Shown: positions 1-9,900 of the stretch, piece after piece
How positions within the stretch are numbered: position 1 is the stretch's first letter
Layout of the letters: each line of letters opens with the position of its first letter
DNA from: Acanthaster planci
Lineage: Eukaryota; Echinodermata; Asteroidea; Valvatida; Acanthasteridae
Length of the DNA: 19,628 bases
Assembly: GCF_001949145.1 (NCBI RefSeq)
Contig: NW_019091549.1
Location: forward strand, 368,897 to 388,524
Direction: 5' to 3'
Program-made: the position numbers and the translations under genes
Notes under the pieces: generated by a model
What the model was told of the DNA's origin: nothing
What the model saw: the letters and a program-made list of their open reading frames with translations, nothing else
The model's database searches: none

Positions 1-3000
1 GCAGGCATGGTGTCTCTGCAGTAATGGCTTAATCTTTCGGTCCCTGAATTTTGTCTCCAAGTGTTTAGGCTGTGGGACAGGCTTCCCTTTTCCGTGGCGT
101 CTCTGATAGCTGCACAGCCTTCAATGCAGAGACAAGTAATGTGTTTTAAAATACCCAATAATACATAAGCAATCTTTCGTAGTGGCCATCAAAACTAGTG
201 CAATTTGGTCTCTTTCACACAGCAGTCAGTACTAATCAAGACATTGAAACATGGCCCACAAGTGCACATACATACAGTTTCTGCAAGCACGTTTCTACTT
301 ACATGTACATGCATGTACCATTGGTAACCGCTGATGTGACCAACCTGAGAGAGTTGGTGCTGAGGCATCAACCAGGCCAGTCCAACCATTATTTACCGGT
401 GTGCATTCGATCAAAAATGGTCTGAACTGTGGTTAATCATAGTTCTTTATTGACGTCAAGTCTGATGGAGTTTATGGAGCAGATTAAAAAACACTTAGTT
501 TTTATTTTTTCCAAGCAATATCTTACCCATATTCAGTCATGCAGACGCAGAAGAAAATGTCTAGTTCACCAACAGGTCATCTTTTTACCACTGGAATTTG
601 TCGTCTGTGAATTTTTATCCCGATTTAATTTAAAACTTCACCAAACCGCAGAGAATTAACGGTCCCCTCTTCCAGTACTGCTGTATTCCTCAGTGACAGT
701 ACATTGAGTGCTATTGTTGATCAGGGACACGTAAGTGCAAAAGTAACATGGCATTTGTTGCTGCAGTGCAGTTTATCTACTTTGGAAGTCATGTTTTGGA
801 GGACAGCAGGGAAGTGTGCTCCCTGCAATACATTATCTAACACATACCGGTATATCATCAGTATTTGGCTTTGAAATAACTTTCATTAACAACTTTGTTA
901 AAATGTGGTTGAAACTGCAAGTTTCAGATTGGGCATAGAAAACTCCTAGAAATGTAAGATGCTGCTCTGTATTCCTGTGGGAAGTACAGTGTTTTAATTT
1001 AGCTCGACTGGATCCCACAAAATGAGTCTTGGGGCCATTTTTGTTTGATGGACGGACAGATCAAGCAGAGCTCCTTGCTTTTGGCATCCTAATGAAACTG
1101 GGCATCGTGTGGGTGAATATGTGGAGAGTTCCTATGAAGTTACATTGTGCAAGATTCCTTGAACTCCAGAGAGGCTCTAGCAATTTGTGTCTCATTTTGT
1201 TAGGTTGGGTGATAATGATTTATAGGTGTATAGACTGTACATCACAGACTATTGACCCCTAGCACGTATTTCTATGCCGAAAAATAAATACCTTTAAAAA
1301 AACTGTCTTGGTACTTGACGAAGAAAAAAGATTGTAATACTGTAGAAATGTGAAAAAAATAAGAATACTGCTGTGGTAGAGAGCAAGGTATCTACATGTT
1401 TACAGGGTGATTAAGTTTTTCTCTAAATTATATGAATGTTGCCGTCCGTCGTCGGTAGTAGTTTCTTTTAAACTGAGTAGCATTGAGTGGAATGTGGTAC
1501 ACCGAGGTTGTTTTCCAGTTCATATTGCATGCACCTGGAAAAGCAAACATAATTTGTTACATACTGCACTGTCCAGTACGATTTTGAAGAAAGGTTTCTT
1601 CACACGTGATTCTATGTAGCCATGAGTAAATTTCATTATGAAGTTATGCTAGTTCATCACCAGCATGAAAATATTTATTCCGACTGTCATTGAAGTAAGC
1701 TAATTCGGTATTCGGTTCACCATCCACATGCGTATATCATGTATATTGTATATAGAACAGTAATATGTCACAGGAGGGTTTTTATATTTATTTCGAAAGC
1801 CCCAAATACTTTCTTTGGCAGGACACTAAGATATACTTCCTCATCCATTATTTACTGGTCTTCTCTAAGCAGGGAGGTAGCCGTTTTTGGTGTCATTTGC
1901 ACGCTAAGGTGTCACAAGTGCTACCGACATGACATGTATTATTGAAAGTACCGCTCATACAGCGAACCATTTTTGATATTAAACACTTTGGGATACTTTT
2001 GATGCCCTACCTGGTGTCATCAGGCCAGAATTCTGCTCTCTGCACTTGTAAATATTAATCTCTTGTCAGGTGTGCCTCATGAATATTTATTAAATGTCTG
2101 TGAAACTTGAAACGATGCCCAGGTTATTTTTGTCCGAGCTTTGCTTTTCCTTTGTCAATTAATCATTGCAGTAGCACCCTTGCCAAATATTGAGGTGATG
2201 TTTTTGTGACATATTTGTATATTTTGGATTCAATGTCGATAAATCAGCACTTGAAAACAGAAGGACAGACATGTAAAGGTACACACGGTCACATTATGTC
2301 ACTAAACAGTATTTTATCTCACTGAAACATTTACTTTTCCAATTCATACACTTGAAATGTTGGATCAAAGAGGTAGCATTCAAATGCTAACATGTTGGAC
2401 GGATTTGAAGATTTCTTTTCTGTACAGTATTTACAGTTTGACACTAAATTAAACTTTTACAGTTCTGGAATGTGGCTGTATGACCTACACACTGAAAAGG
2501 GGCTTTTAAGATAGAGATTGAAAGAGGAGAAAAGCCTTGAGTAATTTTGACTGGATTTTAAAAGTTAAAGATATGAAATGGCATCATGCTTTGTGTTCCG
2601 GGAGCCATGTGTAGACATGCTGCGGCCATATTTCTCATTCTTGTGAAGGTATTGTGGCAATATTACAAAACCTTTTCCACAGGTGTGTTCCATTCATGCA
2701 GATGTTTCCCACATTTGTATTCTTTTTTAAAACAGGCGCATCCCCCAAAACAGTTTTTAAATTTGAACGTGTTCCACTTGAGTTTCCGTCTGCTAGACGT
2801 TCACCTTACTAAGTTACAGTTGTTACACTTGACTATAAGAAAAGTTGCATTCCCATGTTGAATAGCACGGGAGGTGCTGTCCCTCTCGGCTCCCATAAGG
2901 AATAAAAATGAAGTATGTAACTTGAGGCCATTATGTCTCAGGTTTATGCACAGGTTGCTATTCTTTGGCCAAGAATAACAGTGTCTAGGCACCAAACTTC

Positions 3001-3616
3001 AGAGTTTGAGTCGTAAGCCTTTTTTTTTCCCTTTCCTTCACAGTAGTTAGTGCACCAAGTGAATGTGACTCACCTAGCATGAGATAGGGGCCTGATGTCT
3101 GCAAAATGGAAGTCAATATGAAGGCAGAGGCAAGGGGACAATGCCCCCTCGAATGAGACAACTCAAATGTCAGATCCCTCATCTTGCAGACAAAGTAAAT
3201 GTCAAGCCATCTTCAAGAGCTGCCAAATGGTAGTTCTGTAGTCTTACCGTGTAAATAACTGTTTTAGCTTTTGGTTTACTTTGTATTGGATTATCAAACA
3301 AGTGTGACCACACTAGACTGAAGGTATACATCTTGAGCCTTCATGAAAAACCTGGGGTTGTGAATAGAAAACATTTGAAACTTTCAAGGGATTTGGAAAG
3401 ATGGCTGGCACCGCATTAGCCCCGCACTTCACAAGTACAGCTCTTTGTTACATCAGGAGTTTCTGTGAGACAAATTGGGTTCATGCAAGGTAAACAGTCA
3501 CTCTGAATAATGCAAGAAGGGCATGTACCATGAAAAGGCCAACTGTAAATCTGTGACCACGTGATGAGCTCAGCCATCAAACCACACCATCCCCCCCCCA
3601 CTCCAATTTCAACTCG
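1..3616. other. Gene-free left flank, possible plus-strand 3' UTR
   Basis: I see no exon with recognisable protein similarity on either strand. The stretch is AT-rich and T-rich on the plus strand. It has plus-strand AATAAA hexamers at 1283-1288 and 2901-2906, and three matches to the Pumilio element TGTANATA (1747-1754, 2047-2054, 3250-3257). This could be a long 3' UTR of an upstream plus-strand gene converging on AK8, but that is inference. The part next to 3616 must hold the AK8 3' UTR on the minus strand. The nearest minus-strand AATAAA I noticed is at 2086-2091, about 1.5 kb past the stop, so the AK8 polyadenylation site is unresolved. Confidence 0.35.
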
Positions 3617-3944
3617 TTAATCTTGCTGCACCAGTCGCTTGGGCAACGGATTCACCAGCATGCTCTCCATGCACTCAAACACTGTGTGGGGGTCCTGATC
3701 AGCATTGATGTGCTGTGCGTCCTCGTAGAAATCTGCGATCTCTTCGGCGTAGGCGTAGTACTGCGACAGGCGGTTGCGCACGATCTCTTCCGCGTCCTTT
3801 GGGTGCTGGATGGAGCGGTCTTTGATGCGGTTGGTGCGGGGCGGGTTGTACAGGGCGTGGTACTGACTGCCTGTGACCACATCCAATGAGCGCAGCGTTA
3901 GGCGTTCGTACACAGAGTCATTGGGAACGTCCAGGAAAAACACC
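3617..3944 (-). CDS. AK8: AK8 coding exon 10, C-terminus and stop
   Basis: Encodes residues 375-483 and a TAA stop at 3619-3617. RVFFLDVPNDSVYERLTLR, DVVTGSQYHALYNPP and PKDAEE match the lid and core of the second domain, and NADQDPHTVFECMES near the end matches the AK8 tail ending in NPLPKR. The acceptor is CATTTTAACAG, phase 2. This is the largest exon, 328 nt. Confidence 0.93.
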
Positions 3945-6900
3945 CTGTTAAAATGAACATTCAAAGACCATGGTTGGTATTTTGTTTATTTTTAAAGTAA
4001 GCTTTCATATGACTATACAGCAGTCACATCTAAAGTCTGGCCTCGACATTAACGGTTGTCTGATGGCCGCCGAGAAGTAATTTCTTCGTTCAGGCAAGTA
4101 AAAATTAAGGACAAATTGCCCGACAGGTACTTTTTTCTTGAAATAAAAGTGTCCATTTTTCGTGGTCAAGAATACCAGTCAGTAAATTTACCTTTATTTT
4201 TTTTCCTATTCACAAAGGCTTATAAAAAGTGAGCAGCTATGTGGTGTACGATTTTCTGCATCTTTACGTACATGTATATTTACAAACTTGTGTGTATAAA
4301 GCACGCTGTACATTTAGTAGGGCACCTTTCCACGCACAGGAAAATCTTCGCACTGGGTACCAAGCATCATTGGCTATTGCATACGCGCCGTAGCGGAACT
4401 TTGACGGCCGGAAGCTCTTAGTTACATGTAGCTGTGACTTCAACATTGAGTAAATTTTGCCTGGTACTTGTGCGTGTACTTTTTGCATAATGACAACCAG
4501 GCAAAATCATTGAGTGGTTAATAGCCATTGCCCGAACTTGTATGAAAGATGCATCAGAGTCCTGTGCACTCGCTGCATACGTGCAATAGTTGGGGCTGAT
4601 GTGTATTCATGTTGTATTGTTGGCGTAGCAATTTCACCAATGGTAATTGGTTGAAGGATCTTACTGTCCCGTGCCAAATGATATCCGGTGTAATGGTCTC
4701 ATTTATACGCCGTGCTCGGATATCCAGATAGCAAACGAACGATTTGGGCAAGTAAAATGTACTTGGGCAAGTAATTTTCAGCGCTACTTGCCCAATGGAC
4801 AAGCAGATTAAAAAAATTAATGTTGAAGCAAAAAAATCAGTGTGTGAATTGATGACTGAAGTCGCCTGTGAAGTTTTAAACTCATCAATTCAAGTGTGTC
4901 ACATGAAACAAAAAATTAGTCCCAATGTGTTAATTTAGGGAGGGCGTGAAAACTGCTGCAGAGGGTTTTAGAGCAAAATTATGGTATACTGCACAATTTA
5001 ACCTGCTTCATATTTGTGATACTACAAGCAACTAGTCTGAGATTGCCCCAATGAGCCTATCAACTCACCTGTTTGGTTCATGACCAATCTTGGACAGGTT
5101 CTCGGCCTGTTCCCTGGTCCGGGGGAAGCCGCGCAGCACCCAGCCCCTGGTCACGCAGTCCAGCTGGGCCAGTCGCTCGTCCAGGATCTTGATCATCAGG
5201 TTGTCTGGCACTGGAGCAAATGGTGTGTAAATGACGAATCGGTTAAGAAATTTCTGATTTTTTCAAATTTCCAAATGACTTTTTTTTCCCTTCTTGTCCA
5301 TCTCTGTTGTAGCCAGTTCTTATCCCATCAGTTCTTATCACAGCGCATCACATGCAATGGGTATTCTGCACCCAATCCGTTTCACTGTTTTCTTGGGAAT
5401 TTTTGGCTACTTTTGAGAAAAGACCTGCTCACCGGTAAACACTAACGGAATGGTTTGACTCACCTAGCATATTCCTTTCCACGTAAGGTTTAATGGCCTC
5501 TCCAATCTTGGACTCATTAGCGATTGCTTCCTGTACAAGTTGACCGGATGACACTGCAGACAAACCAAGTATGAGCCATTTGACTAGTTATTCCATGTTT
5601 TTATGATGTAGAAGGTAGGAAAACACTTGGTAAGCCTTAAAAATAGAAATCAATTTGCTTGAAGTTTGGCCAACCACAATTTTTATACAAGAAATAATCC
5701 TCAACCTACGATTGACAATATGAGAAACAATTACTGTAAATATGGTAAACCCTGACATCTCTGCTTGGAAGACAGCACCTAAGAGTTATGTTATAGTTGG
5801 TAGATTATACAAATGTCACCAATGTTCAAATGGTATATTTTTTGTATCATTCAAAGATATTTTACACATTTGGTGTTTGTATGCATGTCCACAACGAATC
5901 CGTAATATCAACACTTGTCTATACAGAGTAAAAATTAAGCATAAACCTACGTTATTTACACCGTTTATATATGCATTAAAGAAACTGAGTGCAGACTCAC
6001 CGTTGATGATGTTGTACTTGCTTGCAATCAACGCTGCCTGCACGCTCTTACCGCTGCCCGTTGGCCCCAGCAGAACAATACGCGGTGTGTGGGGAGCAAG
6101 GGAACGTTTCTGACTGCTCAGGAATGTCATGACTGGAGGAATGAAGAATATCAAGTGAGTGGGCATCTGACTTCTATTGAACTTATGACACAATGTTAGT
6201 ACATGTATTTGTTTTTAAGGATGACCAATACAATGAAACGGTGATAATTTGTGGGTGTCCATGATGCATTCAATTTTAATTACATTATCAAAGTAGAAGT
6301 CTTCCTGCATTCTCCCAAATTCTCCACCAGCAACAGAGTTTTTGCTAGGATTCAACTTCAGTAACCCTGCACAATCTCCAACGACCTCCCCACTGATTCC
6401 CAAGGATGCAGGGGTGAAAACACAAAGTCGTTTCACATGTGTACTTCCCCTTTTCATTAGCTTGAAATGACTGTGAATATTTCCATTCCCCTCCAGATGG
6501 GATGCTAATCCCATTGCAGGTTACTCCCAGCCCGCACCCATTTGTATTCCTGGCAAGGAGAGAGGCAACTTGGGTAAAGTGGCTTGCCAAAGGACACAAC
6601 ACATGGGCAGCAGCTACATGTAGATTCAAAGCCTGGACCGCTTGATCCGAAGTCATAAACCCTAACCAGGAGTGTAAGAGTTAAAAGATCTATGCAGTTG
6701 CATTGTCTTTCACTACATTTCTTGAAAATGCACATTTGTGTTTTAATTAATCTGGTTTCAATATTTACATTGCCATTTTAAAAGGTATGTAGGGTGCCTA
6801 TTTATTTTTATGCTGACGCCACTTTCCACATTCATGAACAAACCTGTGATGTTATTCCGGGGAAAATATTGCTTTGATATGTGTATGCAACACGGCTGGA

Positions 6901-9900
6901 ATTTTGGATATTTGCCGTTCTGTTATTCTCTCTATTGATTCATTGTTGACTACTTGGCAATAAGTCAGCGAGCTAATGCTTTTAATGAGTAAATCGGGGA
7001 TTCACAATTTAAACAGAAGGCCCTGTAAACTGAGCAACGCCTTCCCTGATTGATATCACAGCAGCAACACCCTCTGTTGTCATGAAAGACATTCACAATG
7101 TGAACTGTTTAAGTAAGTGCACTTTTCAGAGCACTTTGCCCCCAAAATATGTCATATTGTTTTCATACACTGACGAATAAAAAGCTGCACAAAGAACAGG
7201 TCTACAAAAATTTCATCTAATGGATCTTTCTGATTCATTCCTGAATGCATGTACAGCAGTGCAGTGACCAATACGCTACACATACCCTGTGAGAACACAT
7301 CGGCCTTGGGCTGGTCGGCATTGATGGCCTTGTAGCTCTTGTTGTAGCAGCTCTGTAAGCCATGGGCGTGGCGGTGGTACACTACCAGACGGGCCACCGT
7401 GGCCTCCTCGCCGCATCCCTCGGTGGGCTCCACCAACCGACGCTCCACTTCGCTGCCCGCTGGGTAGTCAAAGGTGGTGTGGTATACATCTAGGGACAGG
7501 AGAGTTAGAAATGGAAAGTTGAATTGTTGAAGGGAGCTCAATGCTCTGCTAAACCTTTAACCATCTTGATGTCAACAATAAAAGCATTTCTGGTCTGTCC
7601 CACACTCACGGCATAATCAAAAACAGGCCATGTTACTAGGCACAACGACTTTATGGCAGGGACCCAGGTCACGAATAGCTGAAGCAAACTTTTCAAAATG
7701 GAAGTTGGTAAGAAAAATGGTTAAAAGACTATATCACCATGGGATGTGACTGAGTAATGTTTTTCTTCTATCCAGTGTTGCAGATGAGATCTCTAAAGAT
7801 CATCTTAAGACCACAAGACCCGCTATGAGTCTGAATTCAAGTCACAAGCTATTCAAATAAATTGCAATAAAAAACATTCCTTTGTCACTGTTCACCCTGT
7901 CACTTGTCTTGTGTGTCATCTAGCGATGGTCTCAAATACAGGAATATTCTAAACTGAAGATTTAGAAAAGACATGTTTGGCACCAGCGAGCTCAGTAGCA
8001 AAGTGTCTGCACGAGTAAGTAGGGGGTAGTGGGTTCGAGTCCAGCCAAGTGAATTTGTGAGATTTTTTTTTTTTACAAACCCAATAGACAACACTGAGTA
8101 CACAGTGACATTAAAACAAAAACCAATACATCTTGAAGACATTAAATACACACTGACGAGGGACAAACCTCTCCATATCAACAAATAAATATTCAGCACT
8201 TCCCCACCTCCTGTTTCTGGGTCCACTCTCTTGCCCATCTGTCTCTCAATCAGAACGGTGTCCGGTGCCTCCAGGACAACTGCAGTGATTCAGACAGTCA
8301 CAAAGGTCAATACCAGCAAATGCAGGACGGTGTGCTTGTTGTGCTTCTCCGTTTTGATAGTCCAAAACCTACACCTTGAGCTAAGTTAGGTTTGAGCACT
8401 TGCTTGTCCATATGATGTCGGATGTAAAGGTCAACTCACTGGTGTCACATTCTATGTGTATTTGAGATTCAGGCCAGTGAGACTACAGGGAATGCAGTAT
8501 GCACTACGCACTCTGCAATCAATAAAGTTCAAATGTCTGCCCTCTTCGTGCTAAAAACACCATTTACTGTCAGAATATAAGTGCGACCTCACCTTAAACT
8601 TTTCACTTGAAGATTATTAATAGACTTCATGCACGAAACCCCATCAACAGTGATGATGAGAGACAACTAGCACGTGAATGCCCTTAGCACTGTGCACTCA
8701 GCACCCATGGGAAAATGCTCCAGTTGTGCACATTCAGACAAAAACCCAGCACCCGTGGGAAGATGCTCCAGTTTTGTGCTCATTCAGTTGAAAACTGGCC
8801 ATGCATATCCCATTTATACATGCACAAACCAGAGCACCTAGACCAGTCCATGTAAACTCTCCTGAATGGTCAAACAATGCCATCTACTCTTCCTCGCAGG
8901 AGTCACTCAGCTAGGACAACTTCAGCAACATGAACATCAACCCCAATATTACTACATGGCAGCTGCACTGACTACCGAACCTACCGAAGTGTTTGGGTCC
9001 GATGCCCACCTCCTGCAGGGCCAGTGCTTGCTCCCGGGTCTGTGGGAATCCGTCTAACACCCAGCCTTTCTTGATGCAGTCAAACAGCTTCAGCCTGATG
9101 GACAGTAGCTCCACCCACAAGTTGGTTGGTATGGCCTGCCCATCAGAATTAAACCAAACCCTGAGGTAAGTTGTCTGAGCACAGTTTTATAGGGTCTATG
9201 CAATTAATTTTTCTTCAACACACTTTTTGACAACGTTAAAGGCTGACTCTTCTTCAATGTAAGAAAACTATTTGACATGATTTCAGGTTAAGAGTAGGGA
9301 AAAGTGCACTTTTTAACCATAAATATTTTGCATGCTCTTCCAGAAAAAAGACGGAACTGCGCCTGTGATTTTACTCAGGGGAGATTCTGTTCAGTTTATA
9401 GGTTTTCTGTTCAAATTATGAACCCAAACTGTGCTCAATGAAAACATACATGTATGAGAAAGGGGAGGCTCATTGCTCTGTATGTACACAACGATAAATT
9501 ACCAAAGAACGTTCATGAAGAGATGGACTTTCAGGACAGAAAACTACAAAATTCCAGTAGCATGCGAATTCTGTAGTGGCTCATTCTTCAATAATTTCTT
9601 CCGGCAAAAACTATTGTCACAAATCTTCCTTTCAAATGTATACGGCCACAGGTATAATGTAATTTAATGCTTGTGAGACTGGCAGAGGGTGATGTCCGAC
9701 AAACCTCATTCTGCTTGAGGTGGTCCTTGGCCCTTGCAGCCAGTGATGACACGTCGTCAGCCAGAAGCGTGTCCGGACTGATATACGCTGCACGCAGCTT
9801 GGTGCATACCATGCGGGCGATGGTGGTCTTGCCTGAAGCTGGAGGACCCTGGATAATGATAGCTGGAACTGAGGAAAGAAGAACAGTCCTGAATCAACTC

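Noticed and set aside
5742-6113. 123-residue plus-strand frame
   Set aside because: Its right end is antisense to the AK8 P-loop exon and the remainder is intron; no independent support.
7983-8073. A functional tRNA gene
   Set aside because: The T stem has a mismatch and a wobble, and no convincing acceptor stem or anticodon arm forms.
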